NCBI RefSeq assembly: GCF_023156235.1 | Contig: NZ_JAKZAI010000015.1 | Span: 1-64,000 of the forward strand | Length of the DNA: 64,000 nucleotides | Direction: 5' to 3' | Source of the DNA: Marinobacter goseongensis | GTDB lineage: Bacteria > Pseudomonadota > Gammaproteobacteria > Pseudomonadales > Oleiphilaceae | Shown here: piece by piece, positions 36,510 through 46,755 of the stretch | Layout: the number at the start of each line of letters is the position of its first letter | Numbering within the stretch: the first letter of the stretch is position 1 | Position numbers and translations under genes: made by a program | The notes under the pieces: model-generated | Told to the model about the DNA's origin: nothing | Databases searched by the model: none | Seen by the model: only the letters and a program-made list of their open reading frames with translations

Positions 36510-37378
36510 CCCCAGCTCACCTCACCGGTCAGGTGAGGTGCATCCCCTTTCGCATTCAGCAATTGATAATCCCAGTTTCCGGAGCCGGCTTGCCAGTTCA
36601 GTTGAGCAGTGCCTGGCAGGAACAGGGGTTTCTTGAATTGGCAGCTGGCCGTCACATTGGTGCCGTTCCAGCCCGGCTGTTGTTCCAGGCAGGCCAGGGC
36701 CTGTGCCTTACTCCACATGCCGTGGGCGATAGCGCGGGGAAATCCAAAGGCCTTGGCCGTCAGCGCGTGCAGGTGAATCGGATTGCGGTCACCGGAAACG
36801 CCGGCGTACTGGCGGCCGATGAATTCCGGTGCCTTGATGTTCACGGTGTTGGGAAAGCGTTGCAGTTCGGGCGGCTGGCCTGTACCGGATGAACCGCCGG
36901 CTTGGGGCTGGCGGAACAGAGTGGTGCTGTTTTCTTCCCACACCAGCCTGCCGGCGGACCGCGCCTCGGTGATCAGATCAAATTCCAGTCCCTTCGAGCC
37001 CTGTTTCTGGCCGCCCAGGCGCACATCAATATCCAGCGTTTCGCCAATGCCGATGGGACGGTGCTGGGTGATGGTGTTGCGCAGGTGCACCAGTCCCAGT
37101 AAGGGCAGGGGAAAGGTCTTTTCGGTCAACAGTTTCAGGTGCAGCGGGAATGCCAGGATGTGCGGCCAGGTGATGGGCACGCTGGCCTGCGACGAAAAGC
37201 CGCACACTTTGCGATAGCGGTCGAGGTTATCGTTGGCTGTGCTGACACCCACCAGCCGCGCCCGCAGGTCGGGAATGACGATGTCGGAGCCGGCACTCTG
37301 CCCCCTTGGCAGAACGGCCTTGCCATACAGTGACCAGAGCGAGGGGGGGCTGTTCTGATAGATCGAGATATCCGGCAT
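36506..37378 (-). CDS. MaoC-like acyl dehydratase (double hot-dog)
   Basis: A 290-residue hydratase-2-like protein. The C-terminal hot-dog contains the catalytic motif YAGVSGDRNPIHLHALTAKAFGFPRAIAHGMW (Asp and His of the hydratase-2 signature). The N-terminal half is a degenerate hot-dog. The fold is that of R-specific enoyl-CoA hydratases or MaoC. The likely role is in fatty-acyl or polyester metabolism. It is divergent from the AraC regulator at 37.6 kb, which may control it. Confidence 0.85.
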   Translation of the reverse strand: MPDISIYQNSPPSLWSLYGKAVLPRGQSAGSDIVIPDLRARLVGVSTANDNLDRYRKVCGFSSQASVPITWPHILAFPLHLKLLTEKTFPLPLLGLVHLRNTITQHRPIGIGETLDIDVRLGGQKQGSKGLEFDLITEARSAGRLVWEENSTTLFRQPQAGGSSGTGQPPELQRFPNTVNIKAPEFIGRQYAGVSGDRNPIHLHALTAKAFGFPRAIAHGMWSKAQALACLEQQPGWNGTNVTASCQFKKPLFLPGTAQLNWQAGSGNWDYQLLNAKGDAPHLTGEVSWG

Positions 37379-37610
37379 GGTATTGAAACTCCAACACGTT
37401 GAAACAGTTATAGGGCGTTTGGTGACTGAAAAGCGAGGACGTTTTACATATTCTGGTACAACTGTGCGCGCGTGGCCTGATATGCTTTAATATGAGACCA
37501 AAGCCTCAAAGTCTGGCAAACCCGGCCAGATCCGACATTGACTTGGCTCACAGCGGAGAGTGTCCGATGGGCCAAGGCGTTATCCAAACACAACTATAAA
37601 GCGGGATGTT

Positions 37611-38642
37611 ATGCAGGAACTTCGTGACGCAGGAGTGATGTTACGTCTGATCTACGAGGCGATGAAAAGGAAAGGTATCGACACGCATGCGATATTCAGC
37701 CGTTTGGGTGTTGACGAAAATTACGTATACACCGATCAGTTAAGAACCCCCCATAGCGCTCAGGTCTACTTCTGGCAAGCCGTCGAGGATGTATCCCGTG
37801 ACCCTGACATCGGATTGCATCTGGGGCAGCTGCTCCCTGCCTACAAAGGGCAGGTGCTTGAGTATCTGTTTCTGAGCAGTCCCACCTTTGGTGAAGGTCT
37901 GCGCCGGGCACAGAACTATCAGCGTCTGCTCAGCGATGCCGCCAACACCGATTTTTTCATCGAAGGCGATGAGGCCTGCATGGTGCTGGACGCCGCCTCC
38001 GAGGTAATCAGCCGGCTGAGGCACTTCAACGAGTGTTTCGTGCAGGGCATTATTATTTTCTTCAAATCGATCACCAACGATCAGTTTGGGCCATCCCGCA
38101 TTGAGTTTGAACACGAACGTGAAGGCGGTCATGAACATGTGGAGGAAATTCTCGGCTGTAAGGTGGTGTTCGGCGCCGAGGAAAACCGCCTGTACTTCCC
38201 CGTCGAGATGCTTTCCCACGCCTCGCCCCATGCCGAGCCCGAGCTGCTGGACCTGCATGAACGTTTTGCCAGTGAGCAGGTTGCCCGGCTCGAGAAAAAA
38301 GACATCGTTGGCCAGGTCGAACGTATCGTGGCGGAGCTGCTGGATAGCGGTGAGGTCACGCTGGATGCGGTGGCCGAAAGGCTGGGCATCAAGCCCCGCA
38401 CGTTGCGCACCCGTTTGACCGAAGCCGAGACCAGCTTCAACCAGGTGCTTGCCGATTTCCGCTACCGCCTGGCGCGGCAGCTGCTGGCCACGACCGATGA
38501 GTCCATTGACGAGATCGTCTATCTGACGGGGTTTTCAGAGCCCAGCACCTTCTATCGTGCATTCAAGCGCTGGTCCGGCATGACGCCGATCGAATACCGC
38601 AAAACCGCACAGGGCAAGGACGCGATGGTTGATGCCATGTAA
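37611..38642 (+). CDS. AraC-family regulator (OruR-like, Arabinose_bd domain)
   Basis: A 343-residue regulator with the long N-terminal domain typical of OruR/ArgR-like AraC proteins (GVMLRLIYEAMKRKGIDTHAIFSRLGV and an LHLGQLLPAYKGQVLEYLFLSS segment). A C-terminal AraC DNA-binding domain follows, with SIDEIVYLTGFSEPSTFYRAFKRWSGMTPIEYRK. The ATG at 37611 has GGGA upstream and starts just before the family's conserved region; a GTG at 37560 has a site too close. It is divergent from the MaoC gene and the effector is probably a fatty-acid or amino-acid-derived molecule. Confidence 0.85.
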   Translation: MQELRDAGVMLRLIYEAMKRKGIDTHAIFSRLGVDENYVYTDQLRTPHSAQVYFWQAVEDVSRDPDIGLHLGQLLPAYKGQVLEYLFLSSPTFGEGLRRAQNYQRLLSDAANTDFFIEGDEACMVLDAASEVISRLRHFNECFVQGIIIFFKSITNDQFGPSRIEFEHEREGGHEHVEEILGCKVVFGAEENRLYFPVEMLSHASPHAEPELLDLHERFASEQVARLEKKDIVGQVERIVAELLDSGEVTLDAVAERLGIKPRTLRTRLTEAETSFNQVLADFRYRLARQLLATTDESIDEIVYLTGFSEPSTFYRAFKRWSGMTPIEYRKTAQGKDAMVDAM

Positions 38643-38679
38643 TTGGGTCAACGTCTGTGAAGTTTTTTCGGAAAAAGCG

Positions 38680-38707
38680 TTGACATAAACGGGGGCGTCT
38701 TTATAAT
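38680..38707 (+). promoter_or_regulatory. Strong promoter of tRNA-Asp
   Basis: TTGACA (38680-38685) and TATAAT (38702-38707) are both perfect consensus, spaced 16 bases. A GC-rich discriminator (GCGCCC) follows, typical of stable-RNA promoters under stringent control. The tRNA begins about 100 bases downstream. Confidence 0.92.
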
Positions 38708-38810
38708 GCGCCCTCGTTGTCACCAAGCAGTCAGGCCCCTGATTGTGGTGGATGGAAGAGCTTGATCTTAAACGAGAAAGCGGTTGCATCCTGAAGGTGA
38801 TGGCTCACGC

Positions 38811-38887
38811 GGAGCGGTAGTTCAGCTGGTTAGAATACCGGCCTGTCACGCCGGGGGTCGCGGGTTCGAGTCCCGTCCGCTCCGCCA
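38811..38887 (+). tRNA. tRNA-Asp (GTC)
   Basis: A 77-nt tRNA with GTC anticodon at 38845-38847. It has an acceptor stem GGAGCGG/CCGCTCC, a T loop GGGTTCGAGTCCC and an encoded CCA end. It matches E. coli tRNA-Asp at nearly all positions. It has its own consensus promoter upstream and is followed by the minus-strand AraC gene. Confidence 0.98.
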
Positions 38888-38933
38888 TTTTTCCTTCTCT
38901 CTGAATTCCGATTCTCTCCCTGTTCCTTATTCC

Positions 38934-39998
38934 CTAGCGTATCCCTTTGCGCGTCTGTTCCTCATGAAACTGTTTTCTGTGCTCGCCCGGGCTGATGCCG
39001 AACCATCGTTTGTAAGCCTTGTGGAATGCCGCCGGGTTGGCAAAGCCGAGAAGCCAGGCGATCTCGGCCAGTGCGTTTCGGGTTTCCCGGATGTAGTCGC
39101 CGGCCAGATCTTTGCGGGTATCGTCCAACAGCTCCCTGAATCCCGTATGCTCCTCCGCCAGTTGCCGCTGTAGCGTCCATGGGGAGGTGCCCAGCCGTGT
39201 GGCCACGGTGTCCAGTGAGGGCGTGGTGCCCTGCAGCAAGGGCATGAGCAGATCCCGTACCCGGTCCCCGGTGGTCCAGCCGCCGCGTATACGTGTCAGC
39301 GCCTCGTCGCATTGCCGGGTGAGTGACGCGTACATGGCAGGCTGGGCTTGTCGCGACGGCAGCGACCCGACGCCCGGAGCCAGGATCAACTGGTTATGAC
39401 GGGCGCCAAACTGCACCGGGCAGGCGAACCAGGCTTCGAATGCGTCATCGAGGCCGATGGACGGGTACTCGATGGTTACCCGCTCCAGCGCCCGATGTTC
39501 ACCGCTGATAATGCGCACAAAGCGGGTCCAGGCTGCCAGAACAGAATCCACCACGAAATAATTGAACACATTGTAGGGACGAATGGAGTAGAAGTGCGCC
39601 TGCTCGCCGTTCCCCGAGGTGCTGGCTGCGCCGCGGCTGTTGCGGCTGGTCAGCAGGCTGTAGCGAATCAGGGTGGCAAGGGCGCCGGCTGTGGTGGGTG
39701 CGCATTGCGCGGCCAGTCCGGCGATGCCTGCATCCACTGGCCGCGTCAGCTCACCCATGGTCAGGCCTATCGCCCGGTTGCCAGTCAGTTCGATGGCTGC
39801 CTGCCCGAGCCGCATGAATCGCGGAATGCTGATGCGGGCATCGGGAGAGGTGAGGGTCTCACTGGTCAGACCGAATCGCCCCATCAAGGCGGCAGCATCA
39901 TGCCCCTCTTCGGCAATGGCCCGCATGAGCACGGAGACGTAGAGCACGCTGATGTCGCCGAGTGAATTTCGAGGCTTTCTGCCGGCCTGGTTCATCAT
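38934..39998 (-). CDS. AraC-family regulator (OruR-like), divergent from fadH
   Basis: A 354-residue regulator with an Arabinose_bd-type N-terminal domain (VSVLMRAIAEEGHDAAALMGRFGL, about residues 20-200) and a C-terminal AraC HTH domain (NALAEIAWLLGFANPAAFHKAYKRWFGISPGEHRK). It is related to, but clearly different from, the one at 37.6 kb. It is transcribed divergently from fadH, and a pair of direct repeats in the gap looks like its binding site, so it probably controls fatty-acid catabolism. Start ATG 39998 or 39995; no strong ribosome site is visible. Confidence 0.88.
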   Translation of the reverse strand: MMNQAGRKPRNSLGDISVLYVSVLMRAIAEEGHDAAALMGRFGLTSETLTSPDARISIPRFMRLGQAAIELTGNRAIGLTMGELTRPVDAGIAGLAAQCAPTTAGALATLIRYSLLTSRNSRGAASTSGNGEQAHFYSIRPYNVFNYFVVDSVLAAWTRFVRIISGEHRALERVTIEYPSIGLDDAFEAWFACPVQFGARHNQLILAPGVGSLPSRQAQPAMYASLTRQCDEALTRIRGGWTTGDRVRDLLMPLLQGTTPSLDTVATRLGTSPWTLQRQLAEEHTGFRELLDDTRKDLAGDYIRETRNALAEIAWLLGFANPAAFHKAYKRWFGISPGEHRKQFHEEQTRKGIR

Positions 39999-40025
39999 GG
40001 TGTGTATGGATGCCTTTGTCTTACA

Positions 40026-40063
40026 TGTTATCCAGAGATAATAAAATGTAATCCAGGGATATT
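40026..40063. promoter_or_regulatory. AraC-type direct-repeat operator, fadH/regulator gap
   Basis: Two 17-base sites, TGTTATCCAGAGATAAT (40026-40042) and TGTAATCCAGGGATATT (40047-40063), agree at 14 of 17 positions. They are offset by exactly 21 bases, two helical turns, as is usual for AraC-family dimers. They lie between the AraC gene (28 bases from its start) and fadH. Confidence 0.72.
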
Positions 40064-40145
40064 GTTCAAAGCAAGGGGCATCGGTAATTTAGAGACACCA
40101 ACAAGACAGGCGCCGGCGACATGACCGGCTACCGAGATTTCCTGA

Positions 40146-42242
<2,097 letters not shown>

Positions 42243-42326
42243 TCACAAAACGTTTCAGTTTTTCGCTGTCCCCCGCCGTCAGTCTGGCTAGACTATGATG
42301 GTTAGAGCAGTCAGATAATAAAATCT

Positions 42327-42353
42327 GGCCCGAGACCCTGCAGGGTCCGGGCC
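42327..42353. repeat. Strong GC hairpin upstream of the split coiled-coil gene
   Basis: GGCCCG (42327-42332) pairs with CGGGCC (42348-42353) around the 12-base palindrome ACCCTGCAGGGT (42335-42346). On the plus strand no U-run follows. On the minus strand an A/T-rich TTTTATTAT follows. It lies 99 bases before the next gene and 84 bases after fadH, where it might end fadH transcripts or act as an mRNA structure. Confidence 0.5.
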
Positions 42354-42451
42354 GGGTTGCTGGCACCCATGTTCGCGGCGTACCGTTCAGATGGAACAGT
42401 CTGGGGTGCCGGGCGTTCTGGTGTCAGGTTTGAACGAGCGGGGAGTCAACG

Positions 42452-43096
42452 ATGGTATCTGCCGACCAGGCAAGTGATGGTTATTCGGCGGTGTTTTTCA
42501 TGGATGGCAGCAACGTGTCGCGGCAAATGCGGGCGACAGAGTTTGGTGCTTTTCTGGACGGTTATGTCGGGCTTTCAGACCTGGCGGAAACCGACGTCAG
42601 GGCGGTGTTGGTAAACCTGGGGGGCGATCTTCTGGTCCGCTCGCTGGTGTTTTTCCGGATTTACTTTGACGAGGAAGGCCGCGCCGACAGCCATTGGAAT
42701 ATCCCCATCGAAAAACTGGCTCTGGTGGGCGCCAAGGGGCCTGACATGGGGGCCGGCCCTATCCGCCTCGTATGTCGCAGCCAATGCCCGGATCCCGCTG
42801 TAGCGCCAGAGCTCTGGGATCCGGATATGACTCCGGGCAGCAATACCTTTCAATTCATCCGCAAGGCGATTGAGGCTAACAGTCTCAAGTTCCGCAAGGT
42901 TGAGCCCGCACAGGAAGAACAGATTCCCACCCTGGCCGCCGAGCCACCGCAGGCAGAGACTGCAGATCGGGCCCGCCTGGCCCAGCTGATTCGTGAGCAG
43001 CGGCTGCGCATCAAGACGCTGCAGAGTGTGCACCGGGATTCACTGGCTGATATCCAGCGCGAGCACCGCCTGGAAATGCAGGCGCTGCGCAGCTAG
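42452..43096 (+). pseudogene. N-terminal part of a coiled-coil protein split by an amber codon
   Basis: 214 residues. The N-terminal 130 residues look like a folded domain (SAVFFMDGSNVSRQMRATEFGAF, then FFRIYFDEEGRADSHWNIPIEKLAL), followed by a charged linker and a helical coil (LAQLIREQRLRIKTLQSV). The coil runs straight to the TAG at 43094-43096, and the same reading frame continues with ATG at 43097. The two halves together would make about 411 residues. Sequence error, true nonsense mutation, or readthrough/reinitiation all remain possible. It is upstream of nadK, with a good GGGGAG site before its ATG. Function unknown. Confidence 0.7.
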
Positions 43097-43690
43097 ATGT
43101 CGGCGCTTGAGCAGAAATACGAGCGCCAGCGGTTGAGCAATGAGCAGTTGAAGACGCGCCTGGCTGAGCGTAACGAGCAGTACCTCACCATGCAGGAGCA
43201 GATTGCCCGTAACTCAGAGCAGGATGTTCGGCAGGACGCCAACAGCGATGCAGAAATGGTTCTGATCCGGGAGCAATTGGAGCGCAAAAAGCGGGAGCTG
43301 GAGGTCAGGGACGAAAAGATCGTGGCTCTCGAGCAGGAAAACTATGACCTCCGGCACCAGGAGCCGGTAGAGAACTCGGTGATGGAGCAGCTGCAGCGGC
43401 AGTCGGTTTTCCTGGTGGCGTATCACGCCGGGGTGGGGCACCTGACTCTGCCGTACGAGGATATTGAAACCTACTTTCGCAATCCGGTGGCTTACGCCGC
43501 CGAGCGGTGTGGTCTCAACGAACCCGCCTATCGCGAATGGCTCGAGCATTACGAAAACCCGGTGTGCCTGCATCCGGGCGACGACGGCGAGCCCTGTGGC
43601 GAGCCGGTGATGCGCGTAAGCCAGCCGGCGGATTTCCAGGCGGGTACCGACGACCGCTGTGAAAAACACCGTGAGCCGGTCACAGCCTGA
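43097..43690 (+). pseudogene. C-terminal part of the split coiled-coil protein
   Basis: 197 residues in the same frame as the preceding part, separated from it only by one TAG codon. It continues the same coiled coil (LEQKYERQRLSNEQLKTRLAER through QENYDLRHQ) and ends in a cysteine/histidine-containing globular tail (ENPVCLHPGDDGEPCGEPV and DDRCEKH). A CxxxxxxxxxC...C/H pattern could bind zinc. The ATG right after the stop lacks its own clear Shine-Dalgarno, though reinitiation directly at a stop-start junction is possible. Most likely it is the 3' part of one gene. Confidence 0.65.
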
Positions 43691-43813
43691 ACGGATTTGT
43701 CCTCCAGACTGAGTCTTTTTTCAGATTCCCGGTAACTTTCGTTAAACTGTCCCGAGACGGTCACCGGCGTTGCGTTATTGGCCGGCTCCATTCCCGACAC
43801 CACAGGAAGCTAC

Positions 43814-44698
43814 ATGGATCAATTCAGGAATATCGGCGTCATTGGCCGTATGGGCAGCGTCAAAGTGGTCGAATCCCTGCGCCAGCTCAAGCAATACTTG
43901 GTCAACAATAATTATCACGTCATTATCGAGGAAGACACCGCCAGTATGTTGCCGGGCCATGGACTCCAGGTGGCAAGCAAGAAACTGCTGGGTGAAATCT
44001 GTGATCTGGTTATTGTCGTCGGGGGTGATGGCAGCCTGCTGGGCGCCGCGCGTGAGCTGGCAAAATCCAAAATCCCCTTGCTCGGCGTGAATCGTGGTCG
44101 CCTGGGCTTTCTGACGGACATTTCGCCCTCTGACCTGGAAGAGCGTCTGGGCCAGGTGCTGCAGGGAGAGTTCATCGAGGAAACCCGGTTTCTGCTGGAT
44201 GGCAATGTGGAGCGTAACGGCCAGCCCCTGGGCTTTGGTACAGCGCTCAACGATGTGGTGTTGCACCCTGGTAAATCGACACGGATGATCGGGTTCGACC
44301 TGTTTATCGACGGGCATTTTGTATACAGCCAGCGCTCGGACGGATTGATTGTATCGACACCGACCGGTTCCACCGCCTACTCGCTCTCGGCGGGCGGCCC
44401 TATCATGCACCCCAAGCTGGACGCGGTTGTACTGGTTCCCATGTTCCCCCACACTCTCAGCAGCCGTCCGATCGTGGTCGACGGTAAAAGCGAGATCAAG
44501 CTGGTGATCGGCGAAACCAACGAAACCTACCCCCAGATCAGTTTCGACGGACAGATGAACATTGCCTGTGCGCCCGGTGACATCATCCGTATCACCAAAA
44601 AGCCGTTCAAGATCCGCCTGATCCATCCGGTTGATCACAATTTTTACGCCACATGCCGCGATAAGCTGGGCTGGGCCAGTGAGATTGCAGCGAGTTGA
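43814..44698 (+). CDS. nadK: NAD kinase
   Basis: A 294-residue enzyme that phosphorylates NAD to NADP. It contains the diagnostic GGDGS at 70-74 with catalytic Asp72, the NE/D-like region around FGTALNDVVLHPGKSTRMIGF and the GSTAYSLSAGGPI motif. Length fits E. coli NadK (292). The ATG at 43814 is preceded by AGGAAGC; an upstream TTG would add 12 residues. It precedes the metallophosphoesterase by 2 bases, probably in one operon with glpG. Confidence 0.96.
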   Translation: MDQFRNIGVIGRMGSVKVVESLRQLKQYLVNNNYHVIIEEDTASMLPGHGLQVASKKLLGEICDLVIVVGGDGSLLGAARELAKSKIPLLGVNRGRLGFLTDISPSDLEERLGQVLQGEFIEETRFLLDGNVERNGQPLGFGTALNDVVLHPGKSTRMIGFDLFIDGHFVYSQRSDGLIVSTPTGSTAYSLSAGGPIMHPKLDAVVLVPMFPHTLSSRPIVVDGKSEIKLVIGETNETYPQISFDGQMNIACAPGDIIRITKKPFKIRLIHPVDHNFYATCRDKLGWASEIAAS

Positions 44699-44700
44699 GC

Positions 44701-45714
44701 ATGCCAGTACAGGGAAACGCCGCGAGTCGCGGCTACGACATTATTGGTGATATCCACGGATGCGGCCACACACTGACCCGACTACTGGATCAGATGGGCT
44801 ACCGCAAGATCAACGGTGTTTACCAGCACCCGAAGCGGCAGGCGATTTTCATTGGCGACATCATCGATCGCGGCCCGCGCATCCGTGAGGCGCTGCACCT
44901 CGTTCGGGACATGGTAGAGCATGGGTCGGCGCGCATTGTCATGGGCAACCACGAATACAACGCGTTGGGCTATTGCACCCGCGCCCGCCCCGGCAGCGGC
45001 CGGAAGTGGCTGCGTGAACACAATGCCCGCCATGACCGTCTGATCCGGGAAACCCTTGAGCAGTTTGATCATTACCCCCATGAGTGGAACGAATTTCTTG
45101 AATGGTTCTACACCATCCCCCTGTTTATCGAAGAGGACGGGTTTCGGGTGGTGCACGCATGCTGGGACGGCGATCTGATTGAAAAATTCAAGCAATCCCA
45201 GGGCGGTGCCTGCATTGATGAGGACTTTCTGCACGCCTCGTCGGCCATTGAGTCGTTTGCCGGCCAGGTCATGGATACGCTGCTGCGGGGAACGGATCTG
45301 CGCCTGCCCGAAGGGGTAAAGATTACGGGTAAAGACGGCTATGTGCGGGAGTTCTTCCGCACCAAGTTCTGGGCAGACAACCCGCAGACCTACGCTGACG
45401 TTGTGTTCCAGCCGGACCCGCTGCCGCCGGAAGTGGCACGCATGAAACTGACCGACGAGGAGCGCAAACAGCTGATTTCCTACCCTGCAGGGGAGCCACC
45501 GGTGTTTGTCGGCCATTACTGGATGGACAGCAGCCCGGCACCCCTCAAGGCCAATGTCGCCTGTATCGATTACAGCGCCGTAAAATATGGCCGTTTAGTG
45601 GCCTATCGCATGGATGGTGAACGTACGTTGTCCAAAGACAAGTTCGTGTGGGTAGATGTGGATCGGCCGGAGCGGTCGGATTACCCCACCAGCGAAGACA
45701 GCGTGGCGAGGTAG
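44701..45714 (+). CDS. Calcineurin-like metallophosphoesterase
   Basis: A 337-residue two-metal phosphoesterase. All core motifs are visible: GDIHGCGHTL, GDIIDRGPRI, GNHEYNALGY and a later GHYWMD. The spacing resembles serine/threonine-phosphatase-like or diadenosine tetraphosphatase (ApaH)-like members, but it is longer than ApaH. Substrate unknown. The ATG at 44701 follows the nadK stop by 2 bases; a TTG at 44695 would overlap it. It is cotranscribed with nadK upstream and glpG downstream. Confidence 0.85.
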   Translation: MPVQGNAASRGYDIIGDIHGCGHTLTRLLDQMGYRKINGVYQHPKRQAIFIGDIIDRGPRIREALHLVRDMVEHGSARIVMGNHEYNALGYCTRARPGSGRKWLREHNARHDRLIRETLEQFDHYPHEWNEFLEWFYTIPLFIEEDGFRVVHACWDGDLIEKFKQSQGGACIDEDFLHASSAIESFAGQVMDTLLRGTDLRLPEGVKITGKDGYVREFFRTKFWADNPQTYADVVFQPDPLPPEVARMKLTDEERKQLISYPAGEPPVFVGHYWMDSSPAPLKANVACIDYSAVKYGRLVAYRMDGERTLSKDKFVWVDVDRPERSDYPTSEDSVAR

Positions 45715-45717
45715 CCG

Positions 45718-46578
45718 GTGTATCGTGTCAAACAGTTGGATGCCAGCCTGGACCTGGCGGGTTTCAGTCAGTGGTTGCGGGAGCAGGGGGTAGGCTACCG
45801 CATTACCGAAGAGGGCGGGTTCCAGGTGCTCTGGCTGGAAAACCCTGATCATACCGACCCGGTGCTGGAGGCGCTGGATCGCTTCCTCTCCGAGCCAGAG
45901 GTGCAGCAAGCGGTCAACGCGACCAGCCAGTCTCCGGTTTTTGTGGCTGGCCGATGGCAGCCGTCACCCCGCCATGCACCGCTGGTGCTGGCGATGATCG
46001 TGATCGCCGCGACAGTGGCCTGGGTCACGGATATGGGGCGCAGTCAGCTGTCCACTGTGCTGATGATGGTGGATCCCCAGAACTTTGCCTGGAACACCTT
46101 GTCAGCCAGGGTAGAGGCGCTCAGAGAAACGCTGACCGCAGGCCAGGTCTGGCGCCTGATTTCGCCGGATTTTCTGCATTTCAGCTGGACCCACATCATT
46201 TTCAATTCGGTGATGCTCTGGTTCCTCGGCAGCCAGGTTGAATGGTTTGATGGCAAGGCTCGGCTGCTGGTGTTGGTTGTGTTTGCCAGCCTGGTCTCTA
46301 ACGGCTTGCAGTATTTCGTGTCCGGGCCGCTGTTTGGCGGCCTGTCCGGCGTGGTCTACGGCATTCTCGGGTATTGCTGGCTCAGCCAGCGCCGGCTGCC
46401 ACGATTCCAGTTTCCGCCGGCGCTGGTGACGTTCGCCGTGGTTTGGATGGTGATCGGATTTACACCGTTGCCGGAAATGCTCGGGTTGGGTCGCATGGCC
46501 AATGAGGCTCACCTGGGCGGGTTTATTGCCGGGCTGGCACTGGCGGTCACGATGCCTGTACGCCGCCCCGCACGATAA
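45718..46578 (+). CDS. glpG: Rhomboid intramembrane serine protease
   Basis: A 286-residue GlpG-like protease. Residues 1-80 form the cytoplasmic domain, followed by six transmembrane helices. The catalytic serine is Ser210 in FGGLSGVVYG and the histidine is His265 in NEAHLGGF. Oxyanion residues His159 and Asn163 are in WTHIIFN, and the L1 tryptophan-arginine motif is WRL near 145. E. coli GlpG has Ser201 and His254. The start is GTG 45718 after GAGG. It ends 8 bases before the minus-strand terminator of the candidate sRNA. Confidence 0.93.
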   Translation: MYRVKQLDASLDLAGFSQWLREQGVGYRITEEGGFQVLWLENPDHTDPVLEALDRFLSEPEVQQAVNATSQSPVFVAGRWQPSPRHAPLVLAMIVIAATVAWVTDMGRSQLSTVLMMVDPQNFAWNTLSARVEALRETLTAGQVWRLISPDFLHFSWTHIIFNSVMLWFLGSQVEWFDGKARLLVLVVFASLVSNGLQYFVSGPLFGGLSGVVYGILGYCWLSQRRLPRFQFPPALVTFAVVWMVIGFTPLPEMLGLGRMANEAHLGGFIAGLALAVTMPVRRPAR

Positions 46579-46585
46579 CGACGGC

Positions 46586-46613
46586 AAAAAAAAGCCCCGC
46601 CAAAAGGCGAGGC
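46586..46613 (-). terminator. Rho-independent terminator of the candidate sRNA
   Basis: On the minus strand GCCTCGCC-TTTT-GGCGGGGC (plus 46613-46594) is followed by eight Ts (46593-46586). The U-run exists only in this direction, so it cannot be the glpG terminator. It shows that a minus-strand transcript ends here. Confidence 0.88.
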
Positions 46614-46675
46614 ATGAAAAGAGCTTAAAGCTCCTGATGAGAGAGACCAAATGAATACGACCTTCGTCATTTGGT
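46586..46675 (-). ncRNA. Candidate Fur-repressed small RNA (RyhB/PrrF-like)
   Basis: A predicted 90-nt transcript on the minus strand, between glpG and yeaC. It starts near A46675, 7 bases after the -10 box. It has a perfect 9-bp stem, ACCAAATGA (46675-46667) with TCATTTGGT (46654-46646), then an unpaired pyrimidine-rich segment CTCTCTCATCAGGAG (46645-46631), a small GAGC-GCTC hairpin (46633-46621) and a terminator stem. The size equals RyhB, and the element order (Fur promoter, seed, terminator) matches RyhB/PrrF/ArrF, but I see no sequence identity to those. The minus-strand frame here runs through the terminator and is antisense to glpG, so it is not a convincing gene. Confidence 0.72.
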
Positions 46676-46681
46676 GAAACA

Positions 46682-46711
46682 ATGATAATGGTTATCATTT
46701 ATATCTGTCAA
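46682..46711 (-). promoter_or_regulatory. Promoter with overlapping Fur box
   Basis: On the minus strand, TTGACA (46711-46706, perfect) and TATCAT (46687-46682, 5 of 6) are spaced 18 bases. The plus-strand 7-1-7 Fur motif TGATAAT-G-GTTATCA (46683-46697) covers the -10 and spacer and differs from the ideal inverted repeat at one position. This is the geometry of a Fur-repressed promoter driving transcription leftwards into the sRNA. It may also affect yeaC, 59 bases to the right. Confidence 0.78.
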
Positions 46712-46755
46712 CCGGTTGCATATAATTTTTCTGGGCACGCCCACAGGAGGCCAAG

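Noticed and set aside
46102..46698. 198-residue minus-strand frame over glpG and the candidate sRNA
   Set aside because: It is antisense to glpG, which has all rhomboid residues, and runs through the terminator hairpin. The sRNA interpretation explains the region better.
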